64,000 nt of DNA from Lentisphaeria bacterium (GCA_022009855.1 CP091727.1:1984001-2048000); one strand, 5' to 3'. Shown: positions 26,445 to 35,446, counted from the first letter of the stretch. A program made the numbers and translations. The notes: generated by a model from the letters alone, not told the origin.

Positions 26445-26488
26445 AAAAAAAGCTCCGATGTTTTGCACACCGGAGCCGGAATTGTCAA
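26445..26488 (-). promoter_or_regulatory. Hairpin, T-tract and TTGACA directly before ATG 26444
   Basis: GCTCCG pairs with CGGAGC (loop of 13 bases) and is followed by seven T and the start codon. TTGACA (minus strand, 26483-26488) abuts the 5' side. GGAG in the 3' arm is the only candidate ribosome-binding site. No -10 hexamer at normal spacing. Confidence 0.55.
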
Positions 26489-26506
26489 CAAGGGGAGATT
26501 ATGAGA

Positions 26507-27076
26507 CTATATGCGAAAAAAAGATTCCAGAATTTCAAAAACATTTCCCACGGAACGAGAAGTCGGATAGAGCTTTTTTGCTTTGTCCTTTGCGCGCATT
26601 ATCCGCTCCTTGGTAACAAAGTCATCGGGAATATGTTTATTTTTTCCACACAGCAGAAAATGATATTTTCTTAGGGCAGGTCTATCCCCCACGACATGAA
26701 GCTTCAGCCAGTCTTCAAACCGCCGCTCACTTACCGCAAAATGATACTTCCCTTCCTTATTTTTTTGCGTCCATTTTCGGATGCTTTCAATTGCTTCATT
26801 CGGCCACTTATCACGATCCAGGACGATCCATGCTTCTCCATCTTCACCCAATGAAAAGTCTTTTAAGTGTGCCTCCATACGGGACAATACCGCTCGGGGA
26901 GAACTTCCATTCCCAAAATTTTCAACGACATCAAAATAGGCAGTTTTACTCATGCTGTTCAAATGCTGGAAATATTCCGGTTCAGTAATTTCCCCCTCGG
27001 CGGCAATTACGATGACCCGCTTGGGGTGACAAACTGTTCGTTTTTTCCCGAAACTATTCCACTGGCCCATGCTCAA
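26507..27076 (-). CDS. RloB-like protein (AbiLii-type)
   Basis: 189 residues from ATG 27076, overlapping the ATPase stop. KRVIVIAAEGEITEPEYFQH contains the conserved glutamate of the Toprim-like RloB fold, WIVLDRDKWPNE has the D-x-D, and AVSERRFEDWLKLHVV is the typical S-x-R-FE-WL motif. RloB proteins pair with an RloA-type ATPase in AbiL/RloAB abortive-infection systems. It is encoded in the prophage between head genes and early genes with a separate promoter. Confidence 0.8.
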   Translation of the reverse strand: MSMGQWNSFGKKRTVCHPKRVIVIAAEGEITEPEYFQHLNSMSKTAYFDVVENFGNGSSPRAVLSRMEAHLKDFSLGEDGEAWIVLDRDKWPNEAIESIRKWTQKNKEGKYHFAVSERRFEDWLKLHVVGDRPALRKYHFLLCGKNKHIPDDFVTKERIMRAKDKAKKLYPTSRSVGNVFEILESFFRI

Positions 27077-28400
27077 TCTCCCTCGTTGGAATCCAGAAGA
27101 GAACCGAATCGGGTAAATCTCGGGATTCCTCCCAATGCCCCCTGCAGATACAATTTCCGGATATCTTTATCGTAACGGATATTACTGCATGACAACGAGG
27201 ACAAATTCGAAACTCCGTGGACATTGCGTTCTACAGTCCACATTTCATCACGCCGGAATAAACTTTGATCCATCAACAAGAGGTCGTGAGTGGAGAAGAT
27301 CAGTTGAGCTCGCGATGTTTTGGAACAGTGCGACAAATAGATCCCTAGCAGGTGACGTGACAATTCATAATGCCAGCTGCGATCCAATTCATCGATGATA
27401 TATACTCTTCGGGAATCACGGTGCTCCAAATCAATAAAAGCCGGGAGGATATCCAATAGACGAAGTGATCCTTCCGACTCCTGTTTGAGCTCAAATTTGA
27501 TCCAATCGCCATTGCTGTCCTCATGGAAGGAGACCATCTTTTTAACGGTAAGCTTATCGTCTTGCTTACTGATCAAAAAACGTACTCCATTAAAATTAAG
27601 CTCCATGGATTTCCCATTATTCAATTTCTCTTTTATTTCAGATTCCGATTTCAGAAATGGAGGCAGTGAAGCAAAAGAGATCTCCTCCATATCCAGCTTG
27701 CAAATTCCGGTATCAAGTTGTTTGAGCAAATCGGCAAGATGTTTTGTATCGGTCGGCTTAGAAGAAAACATATGTCCAAAACCACTAAACAAAGTATCGG
27801 GACCGATTAACGTCAGCTGATTACGGAACCAATTGTATGGACCTTGCAGTTGCAACACCCGCAGTCCGGCAACTCCAAGGAAAAACTGATTTTTCCCGAT
27901 GATACGTGCAAATGCTTTGGCATCCTCATCTTTTTCAAGGGAAGCCAGATGAAACTTTACCTCGTTATCCTTACGGGAATATAACAGGGTTTCTCCACTG
28001 ATTTTCACTACGCTCAATGATTCTTCGAGCACGGCATTTTTGGTCAGAACGATATGAAAGGTATAAATCTTGTCATCGGCAGCCAGAAACGTAAGCGTAA
28101 TTTCAAGCGGTTTGGTGTAAGAGTCCGGGGATAATGCAAATCCATCAAACGGGAACTCCTTCTCCTCATCGCGAAGCGGATTGACCACCATTCGCTCTAA
28201 GAATGCCAGTAATTTGAACAAGTTTGTTTTTCCGGCGGCATTCCCCCATACAGAACAGCAACCGGAGAGATATTGAGGACAGGGGATTTTCGAATTTGCG
28301 GCACACGGTTTTTGAGCCGTCGCTCTTCCGTTGCGACGAGTGAAAACTCCGTTTCATCCCGGAACGACATCCAATTTTTGAATTTCAAATCGATAATCAT
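27073..28400 (-). CDS. RloA-like AAA/ABC-type ATPase (AbiLi-type; frameshifted)
   Basis: MIIDLKFKNWMSFRDETEFS at ATG 28400 is the classic N-terminus of COG1106-type ATPases. The Walker A appears as VLYGGNAAGKTNLFKLLAFL only if a base is added to the run at 28243-28247. Walker B and the D-loop are RRVYIIDELDRSWHYELSR, and the switch histidine is in AQLIFSTHDLLLM. About 443 residues when repaired. With RloB it forms a two-gene defence system that probably senses a phage component and disables RNA or DNA; mechanism inferred from family. Confidence 0.85.
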
Positions 28401-28428
28401 GATATTTTGTCCTTTTCTCTATTTATTA

Positions 28429-28456
28429 TAATACCATGACAAAAGGAAAAATCAAG
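28429..28456 (-). promoter_or_regulatory. Promoter of the RloA-RloB pair
   Basis: Minus strand TTGATT (28451-28456), 16-base spacer, TATTAT (28429-28434), about 30 bases ahead of ATG 28400. The surrounding 28400-28570 is very AT-rich, unlike the phage genes. A second TTGACA lies upstream at about 28495-28500. Confidence 0.55.
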
Positions 28457-28457
28457 A

Positions 28458-28543
28458 TGAATGAGAAAAAATCTCTTTCATTTACATATTTTTTGTCAAC
28501 TTTTCTATAAAACTGGATTGAAAGTAGACTTTTTCTCATTCAT
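28458..28543. repeat. 18-bp inverted repeat upstream of RloA-RloB
   Basis: ATGAATGAGAAAAAATCT (28458-28475) and AGACTTTTTCTCATTCAT (28526-28543) are inverted copies with one mismatch, separated by 50 bases. They flank the distal TTGACA. They could be an operator, a terminator for rightward transcription or the border of an inserted defence cassette. Confidence 0.6.
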
Positions 28544-28574
28544 AATAGTATTGTTCGTCTTTGTATCCACTCTG

Positions 28575-29023
28575 TCAAAAATACATCGTTTCGATAACCG
28601 GCGGCGCATCCATGGTCCAGATGCCGAGCTGACCTCTCGCCGGGAACGGAACGACCGGTTCCGGATCAGCAAGAATCCAGTGCCACGCGCCGACCTCTGC
28701 CCAGCAGCTTTCCGGAGTCAATTCAATTTCCCGGGAGCCGCAGCCGATGAGCTGAACCCGGCCGATGATCCTCCCCGTTCCTGGTTAATCCGGGCCATGC
28801 TCTGCATCACCTCGATTTTTGCCGCCGGGCAGAAGTCGCCGATGTAGTCCGGAGCTTCGGTATCAAATGATTTTCCGGCGTGAATGTACAATGTGCCGCG
28901 ATAATTCGTCCGGCGGGAGCGGTTTTCGATCAGTTTGTGCCCGATAATCCCGTCGAATCCCAGGTACCCATGAACGATCAAATGAGCCCAAGGCTGCTTC
29001 ACTGTCAAAACATGAATTTTCAT
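28575..29023 (-). CDS. ASCH-domain protein (frameshifted)
   Basis: MKIHVLTVKQPWAHLIVHGY then KLIENRSRRTNYRGTLYIHA are the ASCH beta-barrel start (QPWA...I..G.K..E.R....YRG). The frame must gain one base at 28773-28776 to continue with GRIIGRVQLIGCGSRE, AWHWILADPEPVVPFPARGQ and LGIWTM, all typical of ASCH. About 149 residues. ASCH domains bind RNA or modified nucleotides. Overlaps the stop of a 31-residue membrane peptide. Confidence 0.75.
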
Positions 29024-29115
29024 TTTCTCGACGCCCTTTCCAGAAAATCCGCCACCACTGCTGCCCCGGCTGCCGGAGCGAGCAAAACCGCCGTGATGAT
29101 CAACATTTCAAACAT
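29020..29115 (-). CDS. 31-residue membrane peptide
   Basis: ATG 29115 with a perfect AGGAGG ahead; the stop overlaps ATG 29023. One hydrophobic helix (LIITAVLLAPAAGAAVVADF) followed by a charged end (LERASRK). The good ribosome-binding site and coupling support a real gene. Function unknown. Confidence 0.5.
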   Translation of the reverse strand: MFEMLIITAVLLAPAAGAAVVADFLERASRK

Positions 29116-29130
29116 CGTTTTAACCTCCTG

Positions 29131-29795
29131 TTACTGAACCCACGCGACGTCCGGCAGACGTTCGAGCAATGTTTCATATTGCCGTGCCGCGTCGCGGTCA
29201 TACGGATTTTCCTGCAACCTCTCCCACGCCGCCGCGATGAATTTCACATTTTTCATCACCTCCGCGCGCTCATCTCGCAGGATGTCGAGCGTCGATTTGA
29301 GACTGTCGTACTCATGACGCACGTCTAGGAAGGAAACAAAAGTTCCGATGCACTGCCCGGCCGTCAAGATGAGCTGCTCTTTCGTCATGCTCATCAACCG
29401 CTTTTTGCTGATTTCGTTTGCGAACTGATTTTCATACATCGTTAGGTTGAAATAATCTTCTTCAAAATGGTCAAATCCGACGACCTCATAAGCTCGACCA
29501 AGCAGCCCGACGAAAAAAAATCGTCAAAATGCTCGTTGACCTCGTTCTCACAGAGTGCCTCCCGCAGCCGGTCGCAGCGATACGTCAAATCCGAGAACCG
29601 CATTTTGAACTCGTGAATCTCGTCGCTGTCACCGTCGAATGCCTCTTCGAGCTTCTCGTCGTCATCGATCGCATATTCGAGCGATTCACACTCTTCGGAA
29701 ATTTCCCAAAGCTCATCGACGATGGAATCTCTCCTAATCATCGCCAGCGCCGGCCGGCGATACCGCAAATTGCGCGCTTTTTCCGCTTTGTTCAT
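29131..29795 (-). CDS. Conserved phage protein of unknown function (frameshifted)
   Basis: MNKAEKARNLRYRRPALAMI starts at ATG 29795. An acidic helical half (ELWEISEECESLEYAIDDDE) runs to FDDFF. One missing base in the A8 run (29513-29520) links it to FVGLLGRAYEVVGFDHFEED, YFNLTMYENQFANEISKKRL and KEQLILTAGQCIGTFVSFLD. I remember this YF.L..YE...A..EA.KRL pattern as one protein in gut phages. About 221 residues. Otherwise it would be two genes (29442-29795 and 29131-29439). Confidence 0.6.
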
Positions 29796-30124
29796 TTCTC
29801 CGCCCCTTTCATCGCCTCCTTGAGACCGCACAACCGGCACTGCGCGGCGTCGGTCGCGTCATTCGCCCAACAGTTCCGGCAACAACGCTGGATGGTCGAT
29901 TCCAGATCCGCAATGCGCGATTTCAAACAGTCGGAACCGGTTGTCAGCAGGTTCTGAATGCGTTTCGATGCTTCTTCCGCCTCCTCCCGGGTGTGGAACA
30001 CATTTCCGAAGCTCCGGACCCCTTCGCACGTTTCGTCGTGCGCGAGATATTCACTGTCGCAGATGGTGCCGTCCAGCAGGACGAACCAGAAGAAATCTCC
30101 ATTTTCCGGCCAATTTTCACTCAT
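29792..30124 (-). CDS. Small phage protein with Cys cluster
   Basis: 110 residues from ATG 30124 (AAGGA eight bases ahead; another ATG at 30130 abuts the Shine-Dalgarno). MSENWPENGDFFWFVLLDGT begins an acidic protein. The C-terminal CCRNCWANDATDAAQCRLCG forms a zinc-ribbon-like C..C...C..C set. Overlaps the next start. Function unknown. Confidence 0.55.
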   Translation of the reverse strand: MSENWPENGDFFWFVLLDGTICDSEYLAHDETCEGVRSFGNVFHTREEAEEASKRIQNLLTTGSDCLKSRIADLESTIQRCCRNCWANDATDAAQCRLCGLKEAMKGAEK

Positions 30125-30172
30125 GATCATTTCCTTTTCGTGCAATTTTAAACCCTGACTTTGAATTTCACC

Positions 30173-30969
30173 TTAAAAATCGAACATCAGCTGCCCTGCT
30201 GGGCCGTCCAGCGGGGCCGGGACGGGGGCGGGGAGCGGAGCCGCCGGTGGTTCTTCCGGCTCATCCGGAACCGCCACGGGGGCCGCCGCAAGTTCCCGGA
30301 CCGCGTGGAGCACCCGGCGCCAGCGGAACCGCTCCGGCCACGCGCCGAAATAGTAGCCGGCGGTGAGCCACTGCTCGCGGCATTCCACCAGCAGCGTATT
30401 TCCCCATATCACCGCCGCCGGAACCGCCAGCAGCGAGAGCTGAATGTAGGTCATGTTGCAGCACTTCCGGTCGATGTCCTGCGCCACGGCGAAAAACACG
30501 TGGACGGGATTGAACCCGGCGGCCTTGACCTCCTCGACCGCGGCAATCACCATCCCGCCTGAACCGCAGGTCGGTTCGTTGAGCTCGATGAAGCCGTGTC
30601 TCCGGATTCGCTCCTCGAACCCGGCGAGCGACATTTTCGCCATCATCCGCGAGACGTCGAACGGGGTGAAGAACTGCCCCTTGTACTGGTTGTGCAATTC
30701 GAGCTCATGGAAACACTCGCCGAGAAAATCGCGCGGTTTTTCCGTGAGCGCCTGCGCGGTCAACGCGAGCAGCCGGGCGAATTGTTTCTGCTCCTCCGGC
30801 TCATACCGGCGGATGAGTTTCAGATATCGCTCCTCATTCGCCGGATTCCGCTCAAACACCTGCCGGAGCGTAATGGCCGCGATTTCGCAGAAGTCGCTAA
30901 AAACCTCGTGCCGGTCGTACCGCCGCGCGAGCTCCCGGATGCCCTTGCAGAACTCCCCTTGTGATCCAT
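30173..30969 (-). CDS. N6-DNA-methylase-like protein without visible catalytic NPPY (frameshifted)
   Basis: ATG 30969; one base missing in the run at 30955-30958. GQFFTPFDVSRMMAKMSLAG and NEPTCGSGGMVIAAVEEVKA match the target-recognition start and the SAM-binding motif I of HsdM/N6-adenine methylases, and FFAVAQDIDRKCCNMTYIQL matches motif II. At the place of the catalytic NPPY I read AAVIWGNTLLVECREQW, so the active-site motif is missing. The C-terminus is a proline-rich linker ending GPAGQLMFDF, which resembles a clamp-binding peptide. Probably a methylase-derived phage protein with altered function. About 266 residues. Confidence 0.75.
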
Positions 30970-30981
30970 GAGCTTGCCCCC

Positions 30982-32472
30982 TTACTTTTCTGCCTCCGCC
31001 GCCTTTCGGGCCGCGAGGAGCGATTTGGGTTCAGGGATCGCTTTGACGGCTTTGTTCAGATACAAGGCGTCCCAGTCGATTCCGATCAGCTTGCAAAAAG
31101 TTTCCGCGCGCTCGGAGGATACCTCGTTCAGTGTCCCGCCGACGTCTTCCCGGAGCTTTTCGCAGATCTTCGACTGAATATTCTTCCAGAAAACTTGTAT
31201 CAGGGCGTCGTTTGTCTTGTACTCCCGTTTGAGTTGCAGTACCGAATCCGCCAGCTTCCGGCTGGACCAGTGAAACTCGCTGTTGTAACCATAAACCACC
31301 AGCAACCGCAGAATGGTTTCAGTTGCGGGAGGAGGAAACCCGGTTTCATTTCCCCGCTGCATATCGTTGCGCAGGTTTTCCACCGCCAGCCGCCGGCGCT
31401 TGGCGATGAGTTCCGCCTCGCGCTCGGCAAGCGTCTTGACCTTTTTCCCGGAGGTGTCGACGGCCGGAGTTCCGTCCTCGTTTTTCGGGTTGATCGGCCG
31501 TGCCTGATTGCTAATCGGACTCACTCGACAGAATTTGCCGACATCGGTACCCCAGACGCAGAAGGCATTGGGTTTCCCTTTGCTCTTCTTGATCCGCCAG
31601 ATCTGCTCCACTCCCGGAATGCGATTGAACAGCTCCCTGGCCTCCGTTCCATATCTCGGCTGGTCGTCGCAGTAGAGGTAGAACGGCTCCGCGTCGGGAT
31701 CAGCGGCGAGATTTGCCCGGATTTCCTCGATCTTTTTCAGGATGTGACGGATCATCTTCAGCTCGAAACAGGAGCGGTCGAGACAATTGTCGCCTTTTTC
31801 TTCCAGTTCCGGGAACAGGAGCTCCGCCGCGCCGGAGCGCTTGGGGCAGTTCAGGCAATCTGCGGTGTCGAACAGGGCGGATTTCAACGCGGTATAGTCA
31901 TGCTCGAGTCGCCTTCTGATCTCTCCGACAGAGTAGCTTCCGATCGTGGAGTCAATCCAGTTTTCGACCTCCTCCTGAATCTCCCGTGGCTGCTTGGCGA
32001 TGAATTCGAGCTTTGCCGGAGTCCACTGCGAATATTTTTCCGGATTTTTCAACACCCTCTTCCAGGCGGGGGAGAGGTTGGTCAGATTGAGGCGCAATGC
32101 GACGTATTGCGGCGTTTTTCCGAGCATCGCGGCGAGTTCCTGAATCGTGTGCCCGCTCTTAAGCTGGTTGAACTGCTCGACCTCCTCCGCCAGCGTCAGG
32201 TTGGAGCGGTGGAAATTCTCGCAGAATGCTACAAAATCCGGGTCGGCGGCGCAGATGACGTACTGCGATTCGGTGAGGCTCTCCCATTTCAACTGCTCCA
32301 CCGCCCGGAAGCGCCGTCGCCCGGCGATCACCCGGTAGCGGCCGTTTTCCGCCTTTGCAAGAACAATCGGCTGGATCAGTCCGACCGCCTCGATGTTTTC
32401 GGCCAGAGACGCGATCCCCTCCATTTTGCGGTTGTCGGTGCAGTCGATTTCCGTGAGTTTGATGGTGTTCAT
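30982..32472 (-). CDS. ParB/Spo0J-family nuclease-like protein
   Basis: 496 residues, intact. The N-terminal ParB domain shows LAENIEAVGLIQPIVLAKAE, RYRVIAGRRRFRAVEQL and CENFHRSNLTLAEEVEQFNQ. An HTH follows (HTIQELAAMLGKTPQYVALR). The long C-terminal half is specific, with a Cys cluster (TADCLNCPKR...NCLDRSCFELK). Phage ParB-like proteins act in regulation, partition or DNA nicking. The genes around it are early and replication genes; no ParA is present, so plasmid-like partition is unlikely. Confidence 0.8.
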   Translation of the reverse strand: MNTIKLTEIDCTDNRKMEGIASLAENIEAVGLIQPIVLAKAENGRYRVIAGRRRFRAVEQLKWESLTESQYVICAADPDFVAFCENFHRSNLTLAEEVEQFNQLKSGHTIQELAAMLGKTPQYVALRLNLTNLSPAWKRVLKNPEKYSQWTPAKLEFIAKQPREIQEEVENWIDSTIGSYSVGEIRRRLEHDYTALKSALFDTADCLNCPKRSGAAELLFPELEEKGDNCLDRSCFELKMIRHILKKIEEIRANLAADPDAEPFYLYCDDQPRYGTEARELFNRIPGVEQIWRIKKSKGKPNAFCVWGTDVGKFCRVSPISNQARPINPKNEDGTPAVDTSGKKVKTLAEREAELIAKRRRLAVENLRNDMQRGNETGFPPPATETILRLLVVYGYNSEFHWSSRKLADSVLQLKREYKTNDALIQVFWKNIQSKICEKLREDVGGTLNEVSSERAETFCKLIGIDWDALYLNKAVKAIPEPKSLLAARKAAEAEK

Positions 32473-32481
32473 GTGATTCTC

Positions 32482-32670
32482 CTATTTCCGGTTGAAAATT
32501 TCGTCAAACGGATTCTGAACCGGAATATGCTGCCTTGCGTGTTCCATGCCCTTTTCGTGTGCCTGTTTGACCATCGCTTTGATCCCGGTCACCCTCAATG
32601 TGACGACTTCCCGTTCCGCCAGAGCGGGATTCTTTGCGCAGATTGCCTGCCAGTACTCTTCTGCTGTCAT
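32482..32670 (-). CDS. Small phage protein, 62 aa
   Basis: MTAEEYWQAICAKNPALAER begins a helical, charged protein ending NPFDEIFNRK, from ATG 32670. AAAGGAG lies ahead. The pattern of N-terminal YW..I..KNP is frequent in small phage proteins. Function unknown. Confidence 0.55.
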   Translation of the reverse strand: MTAEEYWQAICAKNPALAEREVVTLRVTGIKAMVKQAHEKGMEHARQHIPVQNPFDEIFNRK

Positions 32671-32692
32671 GTTTGCTCCTTTCGTATTGTTG

Positions 32693-32890
32693 TTATGCCT
32701 TCCGGTGGCGGTAGCGGTAGATGCATCGGGTTCGACTGGTCAGCTGCTCCGGGTTCCCGCAGACCACCCGGAGGAGGGCTGCGAGAGCGACGAGGCTGTA
32801 GCGTCGCCCGTTCCGATTGACGTAGCCGCGCCACTCGAGCAGATCGAAAATCATCTGTTCATTTTCCGTGATTAAAAAATTCTTCGGCAT
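32693..32890 (-). CDS. Small phage protein, 65 aa
   Basis: MPKNFLITENEQMIFDLLEW starts at ATG 32890, overlapping the TAA of the RusA-like gene. A short helical domain is followed by a basic, aromatic end (RTRCIYRYRHRKA). It could be a small DNA-binding protein. No family recognised. Confidence 0.5.
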   Translation of the reverse strand: MPKNFLITENEQMIFDLLEWRGYVNRNGRRYSLVALAALLRVVCGNPEQLTSRTRCIYRYRHRKA

Positions 32891-33308
32891 TATCCTATCT
32901 CCTGAATTTCGACCCTGGTCGCCGCCCCTTTTTCCTGCCGATACTCCCACTCGATCCCGTGCCGTTCGGCGTCGTCCCGGCCGAGGAGTGCTGCGATTGC
33001 GTCCCGGAGAGGCTTGCACCCTCCCACGAGATTATCGTGATCGAGCGGGACAGCGCCGCAGCCGCGAACAATTGTAACGCGAATCCTTGCAGAATCCGGG
33101 AATATCCCTTTCGGAGCCGTGCATAACTTGCCCAGTGCGCCCGTTTCAGCCGGTTCAGGCTGGGAATCTCGACGCCCGGCAGAACCAGCACGATCCGCGC
33201 GGGTTTTCCCGCAGGTCGGGCAGCGTCCGGCGGCGGTGTACCAGATTCCGCCGCAGCACTCCCAGAGGCCCAGCGCCTCCGGGTCGATTCCGTTTTTTCG
33301 TTTTCCAT
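32890..33308 (-). CDS. RusA-like Holliday-junction resolvase (three frameshifts)
   Basis: ATG 33308: MENEK, then an N-terminal zinc-ribbon (ALGLWECCGGIWYTAAGRCP), then IVLVLPGVEIPSLNRLKRAH (the RusA p..N...r.hW region, followed by W). The catalytic region is VRGCGAVPLDHDNLVGGCKP, with the conserved acidic D-x-D-N set. The C-terminus is GIEWEYRQEKGAATRVEI. Three one-base corrections (33293-33298, 33204-33207, 33084-33085) give one protein of about 140 residues. It cuts branched recombination or replication intermediates. Confidence 0.7.
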
Positions 33309-33314
33309 TCAATT

Positions 33315-35054
33315 TCAAACCTCCCTGTTTGGTTGATCGGTCTCCGGATACGGCGGCGGAATCCGGAACCGGCCGTTTTTCCGGTTCCACTCGAACTCCT
33401 GGTGCGTATTCGCCCGGCCGATGTGCTTGTTTTTGATTTTCAGGATGTGCACCTGCACGATGTTGCTTTTCGCCGTCGGGTCGCGCCAGAGCGAAAGCCC
33501 GTTGTCGGTCTTGTTCGCGAAATTCGCCGATCCCGCGATGTCGTAGAGCGAGGCGACCGGATACTTTTTCGTCCGCTCATCCTTCTTGAGCTTGGTCGGG
33601 TGCGCCACCAGGAACACCAGAACGCCGTTCTGCCGCGCGAATTTCCGCAGCCGCGCCATGAAATAACTGATGTATTCCGTCTCGGTCATCCACTGGGTGC
33701 GGGTGTGCTCAATCTCATTGTAGGGGTCGAGCACGAACATCTTCACCCCGTACCGGACGACGCAGACCTGCGCGGCGGCGAGCAGTTCGTCGAGCGTCGG
33801 AGTTTTGTCCGCATCCGGCAGAATCACTTTGATGTACTCATCGACCCGAGTGAGCGTCGCTTCCATCTCCTGATAGCTCATCCGCTCCTCGGCCGGACCG
33901 AAAAACGGGCGTCCGCTCAATTTCTCGGCGAAGTTCGCGAAGAGGTTTTCAACCGGAAGCATCTCCGGAGAAAACACCGCCGCTTTCCAGTTGTGCAGCT
34001 GGATCGCATTGACCACCAGCTGATGGACAAACTCCGATTTTCCGGACTGCGGAATGCCGGTGACGATGTTCACCGAACCGGGCTGAAAGGTGAAATACCG
34101 GTCGAAATCCGGGTAGCCGGTGGTGAGGCCGCGCGGCTTCCCCTTGCGATAGTAGTTCTCGATGTTCGCCCGGAACTCCGCCATGTTGCGCAAGCCGGGA
34201 ACCGGCGCCGGAGTGGCCGCCGTGATCGCCTTGATCACCGCGGCGGCGCCGCAGCGCGTCAAAACCTCATTGATGTCCTTGCATCCCTCCGGGTAGGTGA
34301 CGAGCTTGCATTTCGCCGGGCCGATCCGGTCGAGCAGCTCTTTTTCGAGCCGCAGGCCCGGTTCGTCCTTGTCGGTCACCAGCACGACGGATTCCGCGTT
34401 TTCGAGAATCTCAAGGCAGTTTGTCACGCACTCCAATTTTTTCGTCGCGTCGGAATCGTTCGGCTGCGGCGCTCCCTTGTCCACCGAAACGGCGGTCGGG
34501 AAGCCGCATTCGATCAAAGTCAAGGCGTCGATCTCCCCCTCGGTGATGTAAATCGTGTCGGCTTTCTTGCAGGCGTCGATGTTCCAGAGGCAAGGCTCCG
34601 GGTCTTTCTCCTGCGCCATGTTCTTGCGGGCGTCGCGATATTTGATGTTGAGGAGTTCGCCGTCCCGATAATGGGGAAGGCGATGCAGAGCGTCTCCTCG
34701 CCGGTGCCGGGCAGGAAATGCCAGGCCGAACAAACCCGCGCCTTGACCAGCGTATTGGCGCCGATCCCGCGGGTGGAGAAATAGTCGAGGATCCGCCGGT
34801 CGATCTCCGAGCCGACCAGTTTTGCGTCGGGCCGTCGGTAGGTGCGCCGGGGCGGAACCGCCGGTGCGTCCCCCGTCGGAGAGCTTCCCCGACCAGCCGC
34901 AATTGTGGCAGTGCCACATGCCGGTCTCGCCGTTGACCGAGAGGCACGGATCGTGCGGCTTTTTCCGTGTCGCGCTGCATTTCGGGCAGAGCACTTTCCG
35001 GTCGCCGGGGAAATGATCCGGCAAATCGATTCCGTAATCTGAAAAATGACTCAT
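33315..35054 (-). CDS. Primase-helicase (two frameshifts)
   Basis: ATG 35054. The N-terminal zinc-binding primase domain is KVLCPKCSATRKKPHDP and MWHCHNCGWSGKL. A region that reads correctly only after single-base additions at 34870-34874 and 34673-34676 follows (DRRILDYFSTRGIGANTLVK). Toprim motifs are DTIYITEGEIDALTLIECGF and AESVVLVTDKDEPGLRLEKE. The C-terminal DnaB/gp4-like helicase has VNIVTGIPQSGKSEFVHQLV (Walker A) and VKMFVLDPYNEIEHTRTQW (Walker B). About 580 residues. It is the T7 gp4-type replication enzyme of the phage. Confidence 0.9.
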   Translation of the reverse strand: MSHFSDYGIDLPDHFPGDRKVLCPKCSATRKKPHDPCLSVNGETGMWHCHNCGWSGKLSDGGRTGGSAPAHLPTARRKTGRLGDRPADPRLFLHPRDRRQYAGQGAGLFGLAFPARHRRGDALHRLPHYRDGELLNIKYRDARKNMAQEKDPEPCLWNIDACKKADTIYITEGEIDALTLIECGFPTAVSVDKGAPQPNDSDATKKLECVTNCLEILENAESVVLVTDKDEPGLRLEKELLDRIGPAKCKLVTYPEGCKDINEVLTRCGAAAVIKAITAATPAPVPGLRNMAEFRANIENYYRKGKPRGLTTGYPDFDRYFTFQPGSVNIVTGIPQSGKSEFVHQLVVNAIQLHNWKAAVFSPEMLPVENLFANFAEKLSGRPFFGPAEERMSYQEMEATLTRVDEYIKVILPDADKTPTLDELLAAAQVCVVRYGVKMFVLDPYNEIEHTRTQWMTETEYISYFMARLRKFARQNGVLVFLVAHPTKLKKDERTKKYPVASLYDIAGSANFANKTDNGLSLWRDPTAKSNIVQVHILKIKNKHIGRANTHQEFEWNRKNGRFRIPPPYPETDQPNREV

Positions 35055-35446
35055 CACATTACACTTTTCTGATATTTTTCGCTATCATCTCCGATGAAGT
35101 ATTCCGGAATAAATTCCCATTCCGCTGATTCATCGCCGAACGTCCGCCGCCATTTTCTACCCTGATCATCAGTGTAATACTCATATCGCGCCAGCAAATA
35201 AGGGTCGCGTCCGGCGCGACGTTCGTTCCATTCCGCTGACGCATCACGTCTTTGATCGGAATTTTGATAAAGTTTCCACCGGTCAAGCAGAACTTCCCAC
35301 TTGATGATTTTGCGCCCGTCTTTGAAAGTCCATCCGGCTGCGGCATAAGCTGCAAGGAAATTCGTCGCTTCAACGATGCTCATCATATACGATCGTTCAG
35401 CGGCGGCAAGAATCACTTCTTCAGGAGTCGCCGGATAAATAACCAT
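35054..35446 (-). CDS. Hypothetical early phage protein
   Basis: 130 residues; the stop overlaps the primase ATG (TGATG). AAYAAAGWTFKDGRKIIKWE then VLLDRWKLYQNSDQRRD is a pattern frequent at the ends of phage replication-initiator proteins. The C-terminus is acidic and aromatic. It may assist replication initiation. ATG 35446 has only a weak ribosome-binding site. Confidence 0.55.
   Translation of the reverse strand: MVIYPATPEEVILAAAERSYMMSIVEATNFLAAYAAAGWTFKDGRKIIKWEVLLDRWKLYQNSDQRRDASAEWNERRAGRDPYLLARYEYYTDDQGRKWRRTFGDESAEWEFIPEYFIGDDSEKYQKSVM

Noticed and set aside
30982..32472. Plasmid partition system
   Set aside because: ParB-like protein is present, but no ParA or centromere-like repeats are seen and integration genes are present, so a phage-specific role is more likely.
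30961..32820. 619-codon open frame on the plus strand
   Set aside because: It is the complement of the intact ParB-like gene; no ribosome-binding site and no family-like motif. High GC gives long antisense frames throughout the prophage.
33087..34784. 565-codon open frame on the plus strand
   Set aside because: Antisense of the primase-helicase gene, whose Walker, Toprim and zinc motifs are clear.
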